From Mansonella perstans (Eukaryota; Nematoda; Chromadorea; Rhabditida; Onchocercidae), in assembly GCA_037074765.1 (NCBI GenBank), contig JBAMDO010000012.1, positions 186,001 to 250,000 of the forward strand: DNA of 64,000 nucleotides, read 5' to 3'. This document shows positions 36,462-52,596 of this stretch, piece after piece. A model generated the notes under the pieces. The model did not search any database. It saw only the letters and a list, made by a program, of their open reading frames with translations, and was not told the DNA's origin. The position numbers were made by a program, and so were the translations under genes. Each line of letters opens with the position of its first letter. Position 1 is the first letter of the stretch.

Positions 36462-38071
36462 TCAGTAATTTATGCTTTTAAAATAATCGGCAAGAGCTCC
36501 TGTTGTTTTGCTGCACTGTTCTGGTTGTACGCCATCTTCGTATATTGCGATTATCACTGCTAAAGAATGAAATGGTGTTTCACTTTGTAGATACAGACAT
36601 CTGAGTAATTGATGAGTCATTCTATTTCAATTTCCTACGATGTACAGAGAAGTTACAGAGAATTTAGTTCCAAGAGATTTAAATTATCTAATACGATTAA
36701 TTTACAATAATAGAAAGATTGAAATGGTGCCATTCCGGCTACCAATAAATTTTATAAAATTGTTTTACCAGTGTTTAATTTTCTCTATGCGTATTTTACG
36801 AAATTATTTGTATAGTAAATTTCACAAAATTCGTATAACTTTTCAATACAGCTACTAGAAGTGAAATTTGGTGAAACATGTGTGAAGAGTAATTGTCAAC
36901 CTTGTCCAGTTTTATAAATGAAAAACCCGGTTGATCCTCTTTTACCAATGATTCTTTCATCATCGGCTTGCAGCACGAAATATTTCTCTCCCTCAAATTT
37001 CATACCCGTTCCCAATAATGTATCCTTATTTTGAAATCCCTTTCCGGCTGCTGCAGCTTCTGTTGATTCCAGCTAAAATTTAATTTTTTGGTAGTTTATT
37101 ACTTATTTATCCATTTGTTTGCTTTTTATTTACTTTAAAACATTTAATTTAGCAATCATTTTGTTCGTTTATTTCATTGCCAAATAATTATAGAGGTAAC
37201 ATTCCCTTCTCGATCCATTTGCCTTCTTTTTGTTTCCCTATTATTTCCTTTTTCCTTTATACAAATTTAACTTTTCGTGGCAGTCTTTCAGTTAAGATCA
37301 AACTCATTAATAATAACAAAAACAAAGATGTCTTCAGTAACATTTCCTCTCTCAAATATAACATTTCTATTACAGCTAAGACTGCTGAAAAGCTCATTAT
37401 GGCTCATTCTCATCTAACTTTCAGTCCTTTCTCTCTCTCGATTCATTCATCTTTCAATCTTTACTATATTCTTTAATCGCATATTCACTAAATTCTAGCA
37501 GAGAGCAAGAAATAGCTAAGAAAATTGCAGAAGCTTTTGTCAAGTTTCAATTGTTTTCTAAAAAATAAGGCGCTTTCTTCAACCATTTTGATTTACACTC
37601 TAATTGGACTATTTCTACCATTATATTTAAATTTAAAAAATTAGTTTCATTGGTGATTTCTAATCCTTCGGTGTTTTGCACGGTGAAAGCAACGAAACTT
37701 TTCTAAAAGCTTTGATTTGAAGATTTTTCTTATATTTTTCATATTCTTTATGAAATGTATGATGTCAACAATTCAATATAAATAATAAAGTGAAGTTTTG
37801 TTTATAAAATTATACGCGATATATTTGTTGACACTGCTAAAGGCTCCAACTAATGCATTTTCTTATTTCTGAACTTTATTATGGCTTCGATCGTTCAGTT
37901 TGAAATACAGATTTCAATTTCCTTTTAGAATCATTTTTAAAAAAAATTTCTTGTGTTCACCTTGAAATTATCGGACTTTCCCCAAACTGATCCATCAAAA
38001 CCACAAATTGCAGCTTTAGAAACGTTACCAGAGCCAACCAAATTGTTATTGACCAAATCTGCCCAGGACAT
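36462..38071 (-). CDS. pfn: Profilin
   Basis: Small actin-monomer-binding protein that also binds proline-rich partners and phosphoinositides and feeds actin assembly. Three exons: 37961-38071 (MSWADLVNNNLVGSGNVSKA to NFK), 36901-37072 (from LESTEAAAAGKGF through TLLGTGMKFEGEKYFVLQAD to FFIYKTGQ) and 36462-36559 (VIIAIYEDGVQPEQCSKTTG to the stop after KSINY). Joins are in phase and give 126 residues, the usual nematode profilin length. The N-terminal WADLVNNNL and the C-terminal helix are the known poly-proline surface. Standard acceptors (TTTTAG, CTTTAG) and donors. The first intron is 888 nt, the second 341 nt. Confidence 0.95.
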
Positions 38072-40647
38072 CTTCTAAACTTATGATAGGCGATAGTAAG
38101 AAGACACAAAAATGTTGATACGAGAAGGGGACTGATTAACTGATCAGTTCAAATCTACAGGAACGAAGTCACTAATTGCAAGCTGAAAAAAATTAATTTG
38201 AGAAGACAAAAATTTGTTGTACGCTAAAACTTTAATCGATAAAAAATATCCCATAATTAATACTGAGCACAAGTTCCCGTCACATATTCACAGCACTGTC
38301 AGCAATACGAACTCACAAATAACGCCAAGCTCGTAACTTTCTTGCCAATGGATAAGAATAAAAAAGTGACCGAGAGATTCTCGAGAGTACAATTTAGTAA
38401 CCATTCTACTTCAAGATATTAGCTGCAACATTCTTTGTGTCAGCTGGGAATTATTTTACATGAAAAGACTTAGAGTATTTACCGTACTACAATTTCGAAT
38501 TATATATTTATTTGAGTAAAAGTTTCATTTTCTTCATTAAAATATTTGAAAAGAAAAAATGAGGACGAGAAACAAAAAGTTAGAAAACGAATTAAAATTA
38601 GCAGCAGACGATGATCTGATAAAACGAATTGATAAGAACTATCTATTTTGGGAAAAAATACAAAGAATTTCGTTACAGCCAGAACAATTCTTATCTATGC
38701 AAATCTGAAAAAGTATATAAATTGCATGCACATGAGCAACATGTTTCAAGCTCTGAACCTAGCATTTTTGAAATTCGAATAATATTTTAAAAATTCCATA
38801 AGAGTATGCAGATCTTCTAGCGCAAAAGAAATGTGATTTTCTAACGTTACTCTCTAAGTTTAAAAACAGGAGATTTGAGCTCAATTAAAGAGCACGTGAT
38901 TGATATCTTTCCTGCAATTTATATGAATTATGGAGTGGAACACATTTTATTTGTCTAATAAAATACATATTACATTTAATTGCAGCATTAAATATTTTTC
39001 AATGACAACAGAAATATTGGACCTACCTCAGATCATATCTCTCACGTAACATGATATTCTCAATTGTATACACAAAAATAAATTTCACTTGAATTTTTAG
39101 TAAAAGTGTCAAAGGTAATGAGGAGGAACTTGTTTGATAGAAATGATAATTTGCCTCAAATTTCAAAAAATGCTTTTTTGAAACTGATATAAAATGGTTG
39201 GTAGAGTAAGTGGAGTAGCTTTGAAAATTCATAAAGAATGACATTTGATACTTTGAAAATCACCTGAAAAAACAGAAAGAAAAATTTTGAGTGTTAAAAA
39301 GCATCCCATTCTATCGGCAAGAAGTTAAGCTAGAAAGTGCATTTCAAAATGAAAGAGAAACAGAGATAGAAATAGCTATTTTAGCGCGGTCGTGAATCGC
39401 TTGTTTATAATACTTCTCGCCTTTTCAGAAATCGAAAAGTGGTATTTCCTTTTCGTCAGGATTTAACATCAAATTTCAAATTTTTGGTCGATTCATTTGA
39501 AAACTGATGAGATATTGGGAAGTTTCCTTTTACTATGCTTCCACTTATGGAAAGATATCAATTTTTATTCTAGAAGTGACGAACTAATTGCATGCATTAT
39601 ATTCAGCGCCTCACAGCTAATACATGCTCAACGATACTTGATGTATAAAACGCTTTCGCCTATCATATCAATAACAAAATTATCTACAAAATTATCATCA
39701 AATGGTACAGTAAATTTTGAATATTCAAAGGTCATTAATCAGCCTTACCACTAATACAAGGTGAATTTGTCAAAAACATCCAATGTAGAATGATAACTGA
39801 TCGATTGATCTCTTCTTGTCTTTTAATGATTTCAAGCGTCATTCAAGGAAACGAGATTTGAATAAGACTTAAAGTAACTTTCGAAATAAATCTTTGCTTA
39901 CATAAGTCGAATGGTCAGAGGTCAAAAATTTCCTAGTTGTATCTCGAAATTTTGGCACACAAACAGAGATGTATTTAGAATTAAGTAAATGGAAGGAAGC
40001 GACTAATAACATATGAAGTAGTAATATGTGAATGCACCATCAGTAGTAGCAGTAATTAGTAGAAGCAACAGCTGTTCCCTGTATCCCGTATCTCAATCTC
40101 AACTCTTCCCTTTTATCCTCCACCTCTTTTCTCTTCTTCTTTTCCATTAGCTTTGAGAGGAATCCTTTCTCGTTTGATTCGTTCTAACCTTCGTGAATCA
40201 TCCATCCATCTCTTTATTAGTTGTATTGAAAAAGTTTGAACAAATCGGAATACTCCAATCACAAGTTGGTGCGGATTACCCTTCCTGGCATTATCAGAGT
40301 AGTGAGGTCATTCTCACAACAACAGCAACAATTTTCGCTTAATCATCTTTTCTCACTTTCTAAATTCTTCCCAACAATTGTTGTATGCGTCCGTCTGTCT
40401 ATGCATATTGTCAGTTTATCTCTGTTCACATATTCTAAAATATCTAGCAAATCTTGGATTTGCATCAGAAAGTTTTCTAAACTTGCAATAAAATTCTTGA
40501 ATTCTGATTTTATGTAATCAATGCATGGAATTGTAGCGCTAATTTTTATTGAATGCATGACAAAAGAGAAAATTTTTTAAAAAACGTTAAAAATTCGAAA
40601 TCAGAAACAAAAATTCTGAAAATTTTTAAAATAAGAAGAGTGGGAAG
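38072..40647. other. Intergenic, no gene recognised
   Basis: Profilin upstream region followed by AT-rich spacer. A pyrimidine-rich plus-strand tract lies at about 40070-40215. A 49-codon plus frame at 38559-38708 (MRTRNKKLENELKLAADDDL) and a 93-codon plus frame at 40236-40517 have no recognisable family. The purine-rich opposite strand near 40100-40210 has a short Arg/Lys-rich frame. None is called as a gene. Confidence 0.45.
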
Positions 40648-40897
40648 TTATTTCAATTCGTCCAATTTTTGTAGAGTATCATCAGATCGCGAAACGCCAG
40701 TTATAGGTGATGGAGCATCTTCGTCTTCTTCTTTCAGTAATAACGGAATATTGATCTACAAATCTTCCTGATGATATGAAATGTTACCTCATAGGAAGCA
40801 TCAGTGGCAATAGCGAAGTGATTTGTGGTTGAAGGAACAAAAATATGGTTAAGCAGAGTGAAATAATCAATGTGGATAGGAAGATGGAAGTTAAGTT

Positions 40898-40900
<3 letters not shown>
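40648..40900 (-). other. Coding-like segments downstream of the kinase (possible alternative 3' exons)
   Basis: Segment 40648-40755, after TTTGTAG, reads INIPLLLKEEDEDAPSPITG, then VSRSDDTLQKLDELK and a stop: a clean acidic C-terminus. Just upstream, a frame ending NHFAIATDASYE and GTAACA (donor at about 40786) would join it in phase 0. That frame overlaps the last kinase exon in a different frame. Alternatively a donor within PPS-V (AGC/GTC) of the last kinase exon joins it directly in phase. So the kinase may have a longer, alternative tail here, or one base may be wrong in the sequence. Confidence 0.45.
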
Positions 40901-44407
<3,507 letters not shown>

Positions 44408-44761
44408 TTACCACCGACCACTACACCACAAAAATCTATAAACAACGAAACTTTTGTATGAAAGTAATATTTATATTACCCAACAGAAATTTGCATACTT
44501 TATATGATAATAACATAATAATAGTGAAAGCAAAATGCTAAACTTGAAAAATTCCAATCAAATTCTTTTTTGTTGGATTTTTTAATTTTCAGTTAATATA
44601 AAGAATAATTCAAAACATATACAAATTTCAAAAAATGACAGTATTCAATGCTATGAGATAAGAATGTCGCTGTTTCTGGAGAAAGCTATGATATTGTGCA
44701 GAGATACTGTATAATTGCATCAGCCATTTCATCTGAATCGTACCTTCTTTTCAGGTCTGAA

Positions 44762-47359
44762 TCAATGTAGTTTCGCTTTTTCGTCTGCTCGCTTTATTTG
44801 TGCCACTGAATGATATCGTAGTAAAATAGCACTGATTATCCATGATGAGATCAGCGATATGCCAACCCAGTGGGTTACATTCCAATGCTCCGAATAGGCA
44901 TATTGGGACCATACTTGTGCAGTTAGAGTTAAAGTACAAATCTGTAATTCCATCTTTAAAAATAAAAAAACTGTTAACACTTAGTATTTTTATAATAATC
45001 AGTCTCACACTAAGGTAAGAGGCATTAAGATATGAGCGATCAGCAAACACTTGTGCTTCTCTTGGCAATTTAGGCCTACTATTTTTTAAAAACGTTAACA
45101 AAATACTGCAAAATTTTCGGAACTTTTTGATCCAGTTCTTTCTAAAAAAAGGGCAGAATTGATGTAAATGACATTTCCCTGCTTGCATTACTTTGAAAAT
45201 GACCATTATATAACTGAACAAACCAAAAACAGGAACTGAATGATGAACGACAGTTTGTAAACGTACTAAAGTTCGAGAATCGACAACTACTAAACGATCT
45301 GTCGGCTTTTTCCAATGTAAAGCATGGCTGCTGATCAAATAGGAGGTTAAGAAATCAGTACCCATAAGTCGAGCGCAGAATTCATGCGACTCACCCAAAT
45401 GTACACGAACCTAAGAGTACTGTTAAAATTTACTTAATAAGTTCAGTTTGAAGCTAGTTTTTTAAAACCAAATCAATTGATAAGTACTTAAAGAAAATTC
45501 AAATAGCACTTATAACAATAAAATAGTGAAATAGTTTTTTTTTATAATTTTATGCAGTGGAGATATAACTTTAATAAAATAGAAATGTTCATGCAAAAAA
45601 AATTGCTGGGATGGGTAAAATGCTATGTTTTAAACTGATATTTTAAGATGAAACTGATACTTGTCGGTGCAACAACCATTCCGGAAATGCAAGCCATGCA
45701 ATACCAATAATTACAGATACAAGACTATCCATCTGGAAAAGAATATTTTCCATAACGCTCGTTATAACCGTTGCTCCTAATGTCCATCGGTGAGCTGTTT
45801 GCAAGCAGAAATTTACTGCTAACCAACCGTAACACCAATACTTGGCGATTTCTAGGTACTAAAAATAAGAAAATACGCAAAAAAAACAAGGAAATTTGCT
45901 AAGTTTTTAACGTACGAATTCAGAAATTTTTTTATCACGAATTTGAAATATTTGCTACACATTTAATAAAGAAGATAAGATCAGAGAAAGGCACGATTTG
46001 AAATCCTCTGAATGTACTCTAAATTTATTCTGGCATATTTTCTTTCTGGCATTTCATCTTCCAATTATTAAATTAAGTAAAGATTCAAACTCACTTTAGA
46101 ATGAATTAAATTTGGTGTTTCTGCTGAACAATGTACTAGGACTAGAAGCGTTGATATTAATCCCTGAAATAATTTCATCAAGTTTTATTTGTCTACTGTG
46201 AAATTTAATAAACTCACATTCTTCAAAATTAAAAATATCTAACGTAAGAAATAAAATTTCCCATATATTGATAGATTTAGTATAATAATTATTTTATATA
46301 ATAATTTAATATTATAATTGTACGCATCGCAATTTTTAATTGAATGATTTCTTCTTTAGAAAGTCTTGCGAACAGTTTATTATAAACCAAGATTGATGAA
46401 AAAAATTTCTCAAGAAAACTATTTCCTGAGGCTTCATAAGTTTTTTGACATTTTTTTTTTTTTTTCACACCATAGGTTAGAGTACCTTAGCGGATGTATT
46501 GCATATAAAAATGGCATTAAAATAGGACCAGAATTCGAAACAGATGACAAGCAGAGAGTGCTTCCACTGAAGAATTTCTCAACCGATACACTAGGAAAGC
46601 AGCGCCAATGTACTGGCAACCGATACATCGAAGTAAATGCCAATGTACGCCATCTGTTTCTTGTATCTGTAATTCAAAGTAAGTGGCAATGTACACTATC
46701 TGTTTCTTGTATCTGTAGTTAAAACAACTGAAGTGATTAATAGCCATGTGTTGGGAAATAATGTCGGAAAAGTGTATCGGCGGAATTAAAAAAATTTCCC
46801 ACAATATTTCTTTTACCTGTGCGTATAATAAAATCTGTTGCAATGCATAAAGTCAGCTATGCGCATTTAACTATTGGTTTTATTGAAGTTATTTATACAA
46901 GAATGAACTTTTGTCGTCAGCAATTTCAAAAACTAATAATCGACAGTGTCATTTCTATTGGGAGCAAAACGTCACTTTTCGTGATCCATTTAATATTAAA
47001 TGTTAAAAAAGGTCACAAGTCAACTTTTAAATAAGAGAATGAAAAGGTCAAGATCCTCATTTAGCGGTTACTTCACCCAAAATAGAGGAAAGTTCCGGTT
47101 TTACTTCCAGTTGTTCCGGTTGCTATTATCAATATCACATCCATATCTCTTTTTGCAGGAAAGGAGTTATACCTGTTGTCCTTAAATTTTAGAATAAAAA
47201 ATTGAAATTTAATTGAGAAAAATTAGCCATGACTAATTAGAGCAAGAAAAAACTTACAAAAACAGAGTAAGCAATGAGAGAAGGTGTACAAAAGAGTAGG
47301 ATACCAATGATTAGTGATATCGCGGCATCAATAAATAACAAACTGCGCTGGAATTTCAT
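44762..47359 (-). CDS. Multi-pass membrane protein with an internal repeat, unknown function
   Basis: Five exons join in phase: 47258-47359, 46095-46163, 45661-45858, 45192-45410, 44762-44953; about 259 residues. It starts MKFQRSLLFIDAAISLIIGI. The first unit has DAAISLIIGILLFCTPSLIA; a second one, in exon 3, has DSLVSVIIGIAWLAFPEWLL. Both share D-x-x-x-S-x-I-I-G-I-x-x-x-x-x-P-(S/E), suggesting an internal duplication. Further spans lie in LAVNFCLQTAHRW and near the end (VGISLISSWIISAILLRY). The C-terminal tail is basic (KRADEKAKLH). A 215-codon frame at 44751-45398 reads straight through the last intron in another frame for the final exon; the spliced frame restores a membrane span and is preferred. 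I do not know the family. Confidence 0.65.
46631..46720. repeat. Two-copy tandem repeat, about 46-bp period
   Basis: Two imperfect copies, each containing TATCTGTTTCTTGTATCTGT or a one-to-two-base variant, start at about 46631 and 46677. They lie in the first intron of the multi-pass membrane protein gene. Confidence 0.6.
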
Positions 47360-48359
47360 GATGAATAGCAACTGCCGCTTACCAATGAATTGAAGAGTTT
47401 GAAAGTTTACTGGCAGCATTAGAAACACGCCCCGCCCGAATTTGAGGGTATACAGGCATGTACTGTTTCCGCGGAATTCGATCGGTTGTTAGGTGAAGTG
47501 AGAAAGGCAGCGTTTGTCACTCAGTTATATCTTTTCCTCTATATTTCTTACCTAAGCAATTCGTAAGTAAGTATTCATGAAAAGAGGAAATCAAAATGGA
47601 AAAATCAGCAACGTGAAGCTTGAGGAAACCGGAATTGCTATTTCAAAAATGAAATAATTCCACCGAAAATTGACTGCTTTATTGATTAGAAGAGAAGGGT
47701 GACAAATTCTTGCTGTAGGTGTAGGAGAATTGTGTCCATCCCTCCAAACATACGTCCATATTATCTTTCACATATTATTCATCTAATATCTTTACTACTG
47801 CTCACTTCAGTGACAGAGACAGATACAGATCTCAAAAGGGAGGGAAGGACAAGTGGAAATGAAGTGACACATTTTTATTCATCGATAAAATTAAAATATC
47901 TACCTTATTTGTTAGCATCAGAGGCATTATCAGTATTTCAAACAGTTCAGCAATGACCTCTCATGAAAATACGCAATTTTAACAAATGACATATTGTACT
48001 TTATTCCTGTCTAGCATGCATTTCTTACGATCAAAGTCAAGTTGCATCTTGTATATAAAAATGCAGGAATAATTTCAGGAGTAGTTTAATTTTGTAAGCA
48101 AATTCTCTTTACTCATAATAACATTTATGGGTGAGTTTTGCAGAATGAGAAAGAAATTTGCATGTTTTCTGGAGCAAATGAAAAATATAATTTGTAGGAA
48201 TTTATGTAAAAAATTTCATGGACTTTATTGTCCTCGTTGAAGATTAGAAGTTTTGCTAGTCTGCTGTAAAAATTTATCATATTATTCTTCATGTGAAAAG
48301 TGAAATGTGGAAATTTATTTATCTTGTGAAAAGTTTATTTATAAAATTTATCAAAGTTA

Positions 48360-48432
48360 ATGTGAAAAGTTATAAAAAAAAGTTAAAAGTTATAAGAGTC
48401 ATAAAAAAGTTATAAAAAAAAGTTAAAAAGAT
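48360..48432. repeat. Low-complexity repeats of AAAAAGTTA(T)AA type
   Basis: Short degenerate units such as AAAGTTATAAAAAAAAGTTA are repeated in tandem. Confidence 0.6.
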
Positions 48433-51327
48433 AAGAAAATTTATCATATTCATGTGAAAAGGTCAAATCAACGAGCATTTGTAGTGCTTTTTTATTTCAT
48501 ATTTCAATCTCATTTCATATTTCCATATTTTGTGATAAAGATTTCTTTTGCCACATCCAAATCAAAACTGGGAAACAACGGATAGTACAACGACCTATAA
48601 ACAAAATCCAGTGAATTTTGACTCAGAAAAATTGAAACAGTAAAGAGATGATATTCTACTCTCTCTCAGTCTGTCCTTCTCTTTCCCTTATCTTTTCTAT
48701 CAGATGTCGACATGCGTTACAGGACATTAAAATACAAAACTATTTTGATCTTTTTCTTTTTGCTCAACCTATTTCATTTTCATTCCGATCATTTCTACAG
48801 ATGATTGAGAAAACTACAACAGTTTGGAACATTTGATAACCGGGACCGATTTATTTCAGCTTTTACCATTAGATAGGTTAGAAATTTGTTTAATAGAAGA
48901 AAAGTGAAAGAGCTGAAAAGATAAATAAGCAACTATTGAAGCAAATACAAATACAATTTTTGCAGCAAAAGTTGAAAGAAGCTTTAAATTGAAAGGCAAG
49001 AATATGTAAGACAAGGATTGCATATTAGCGCAAGGTGATATAATGATTACTTTATTTAGTGATATTTATCCATATTACCGAGGTAGTATCTTCCAAATCT
49101 TTGAAAGTTGCGATAGGAAACAGCAAATAGTATCCTGATATGAAATATATGATATAAATATTTGGATAATTTATGCTGAATAATTTATGTAATCTAATTT
49201 TAAATATATATCCTTTAGATTGGTTAGTGAATTTTAGACCATGAAAATATATCCAGAGGAATAAGAGCTATCAGTGACTCCGTCCAAGAAGGATGAATTA
49301 GTAATACGGATCACTGAAGTAGTGATAAATCTTTTTGGATTAATTTTCAGACATTTTGGTGTGGTAGCAGAATAAAATTTGACGAAAATTAGCATATAGC
49401 ACTGATGTTTGTAAATTACGTTGAATTATGTAAAAGTTCAAACATTTTAGAAATAATCATTATTTCATACTGTCAGTTTGAAAGTCAGCCGTTTCACAAA
49501 TTCAGTCATTAATCTTAAGCGTTAATGTCAATGGATGTTAAGCAAAGTGGGTTGGTAGTTCATGCTATATTAACTGCAGATGAAAATATTAAACACATAT
49601 AACATATTCACATTGATCTGATACAATCCCTCTCGGTGACAGTAGAATTAGGAGACTGTGACCAAACATGACAGGAAGTAATTCAAAATAATAGATTAAA
49701 AAGGGCAAAAATAAAGCGGAAAAAAAGAATTTTGAAGAGATATTTTCACATGTTGTTATTTATTGTGTCTATGATATCCGATTGATTTTTCCAGTTTTTA
49801 AACTGAAAAAAATTTAAGATTTATTTTCTAAATTTTAAAATTGTAATATTCTTCAAATCCAAACAGATCAAAGAGCTGCTGAATTTTGATAGTTCGATCA
49901 AACTTTTTTGGTAAAATTTACAACTTTAGAAATAAGCAAATGGTGAATATGGATATCGAAGCAATCGCTCGGGTTGAAGCTGCAACAAAAGTAATAGATA
50001 TTACAAAAAATAAAGGATACGATGATATTATTATTTCAGAGTATGAATTTCTACCTTTATCATTCAAAAAAAGTTTAGCCAGCCGTTAAAACCTTTATTG
50101 TAACTCGGAAAACACTAACATAACATTTTAAACAAAATTTTTCAGAAGTAAATCGAATAAATCGTTCAGTGGCAGCAAGGTAATTGTTTACAATATAGTT
50201 AATGTTCACTGGGAGTTTTTCCTCTTCTATCCAATCTTCTGATAGTAGAGAAATTCCATCTTAACAAAGCGTAACAAAGCTCACGAGTTGTACTGCACTT
50301 TCTTTTTTACGGATGTTTGAAATTTGAAAGAACTGTAGAATTGATTGGATCTTCCCGTCACGTTCACTGATCGGCTTATTTAGGACGAGAAGTTAAAACA
50401 ACAAAAGGTAAAAACAGAAAAAGCCATCACATTACCCGTAATGGAGGAAAACAGAAAAAAAGGTTAACGGGAATTTCTTAATTTCAAAATTATAAAATCA
50501 TCTTTCATGAAATTATACATTTACTTACTTCAATTTTTTTTATTTGAGGAATTGTTTCCTATTGCTTCTTTGGCATGTTCTACATAATGTTGATTTTAGA
50601 GCTTTTCAGAGCACTTATCTGAAAGTAAGCCAGAGGAACCTATAGCGCCGCAATGTAATGTCACGCCACAAAGTAAGATCAATGGATAATTGCTTAGAAT
50701 ACTTTCAGCACAGCACCAGTAATAGTCTCATCAGATGTTAAACCACTAGAGTAATAGTTGTTTTTTTTGTAGAACTCATATTTTACATTTTATTTCGTAA
50801 ATTACTTTCTATTTATCTGTTATCTTCTGTTAAATTTCTAAGCTTCGTAACTATTGTCCGTTTTTGATTTTTTTTTATTCCCCTCTTGAGAAGACACGTT
50901 TGGTTATCAAAGATTGTCGTTGTGATAGTGTGAATGACATAAATGGATAGGTGCAGAAGACAGACCTATTTTCCTTTATTTCTTATCTCATATTTGTTAG
51001 AAAAATCAGATAACGTTGTGACCAGTGGTAAACATTACCGCATTTGATATACCCAAGGACTAGGTTTAGTTCCTTTGTCTTTCATAGAAAGATAAAGTAA
51101 TGGTAGAAGTTTCTGAAATTCGATGGATTAGAGTTTATAAGGTCAACTGTTCTCTGATGATAAGTACAGGCTTAAAAGATGTGGTCGGCAAAGATCACAG
51201 ATAAACAAATAATTAAATTAAATATATTAGTAGGTAAAAAGAAAAAAAAAGGATGCTGTGGTTGCTGTTCTATTTCATAAAATATCACTTATGAATAAAC
51301 AAGCGAATCTTACTGCCTTCATTCACA

Positions 51328-51549
51328 ACTATTTGTAAATGTATGCATATTAATAATTGCATTTTAAATTAGTAACTCCGATAGTTGCGTTTTAAAAGGA
51401 ACTGGAAAACTGTTTTCAGACCGTTGAATGAGACCAACTATTTGTAAATGTATGCATATTAATAATTGCATTTTAAATCAGTAACTCCGGTAATTGCGTT
51501 TTAAAAGAAACTGAAAAACTGTTTTCAGACCGTTGAATGAGATCAACTA
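51328..51549. repeat. Two-copy tandem repeat, 109-bp unit
   Basis: Copy 1 (51328-51436) and copy 2 (from 51437) both begin ACTATTTGTAAATGTATGCA and run through a shared TTTTCAGACCGTTGAATGAG. They differ at only a handful of positions, so the duplication is fairly recent. Not coding. Confidence 0.85.
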
Positions 51550-52596
51550 GTGCTGAATCACATCACACAACATTATTATATAATTGCATTAGTAAATGCA
51601 TGCAATCACACAATATAAGTTGCAATGACTGCAGTTCTGCATAACATGGAGCGTATTTTGTCATCAGTTGAAAAAATCATTTTACAAACTCATTTTGCAG
51701 AATAGTTGAAATTCTTAATTGCTTCATTATGCGCCAATGATGAAAAAAAACTTTTGAATGCAAATTATTGCGTACAAAATTACACTTGAATACTGAAATT
51801 GAAATTCGGATTTTGTTCTATAAGATGACCTCACAAGAAGTCCTGCATGGAGAATATTATGTATAAAAAGCATCTACACCATGTCCTTCATGCAAGAATC
51901 TGGTCACAAAACAATCCCGAAAGGTAACCTCTTATACGTTACTTGTTCATTTACTGTTGATTACTTGTTCTTTTACGGTTCGTAATCTCACGGTCTACAG
52001 TCATGACCTCGCAATAATGCGGTGAAAAATATAAAAATTACGTCATGTCTCGAAAAAATGTAACAGGAAAAGAGAGAAATCTCAGTTTTGTGGTTATATT
52101 AGAAGATGGATAATTTGATTCCACGATACGATACAGCTAAAGTATACGAAGTTTCATTAATTGAATAAAAAGATTATGGATCACTGAACTTAGACAAAAC
52201 CTGAGGACAAATACACGGGACATTTCTTTTAAATCTCATGATTTGGTAGAAAAATTATAAACACTTTTTCTCCAAAAAGAAAACATTTAATCCGATCAGA
52301 AACTAACATTTCCAAGAAAATTTGAATAGTTTTTATTAAAAAACTTCAAATTATTCATTCTACGAGAAATTCCCAGCATCTCCTTCACAAATCAGTTAAA
52401 GCCTAATTTTTCATCATGAAATGTACAACAACCAGCAAAATCATAGCGGATTTCTAGAAAGCTAGAAATATTATCGTTTAAATGGGGTATGCAATTAAAG
52501 CTTTGAATTTTCAGGAGTTGTTGAAATCTGATCACAAAAATTTATTACAAAAATTCTGCTTTCCTTCTTCTGGAAAATAAAATGACTAATGCTTTC

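Larger units (their letters stand above)
47360..52596. other. Intergenic, about 5 kb, no gene recognised
   Basis: Begins with the promoter side of the membrane protein gene, including a GC-rich patch ACGCCCCGCCCG (about 47428-47440) that resembles a GC box. Then AT-rich spacer with simple repeats (48360-48432) and a two-copy tandem repeat (51328-51549). One short frame, 49940-50089 plus, starting MVNMDIEAIARVEAATKVID and ending at TAA, has coding-like composition; its family is unknown and it is not called as a gene. Confidence 0.45.

Noticed and set aside
44751..45398. 215-codon minus-strand frame
   Set aside because: It reads through the last intron of the membrane protein gene by chance; splicing at GTAATG/TTTAAAG gives a better membrane span in the last exon.
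47428..47440. GC-box-like sequence upstream of the membrane protein gene
   Set aside because: A single short GC-rich motif; not enough to call a promoter element.
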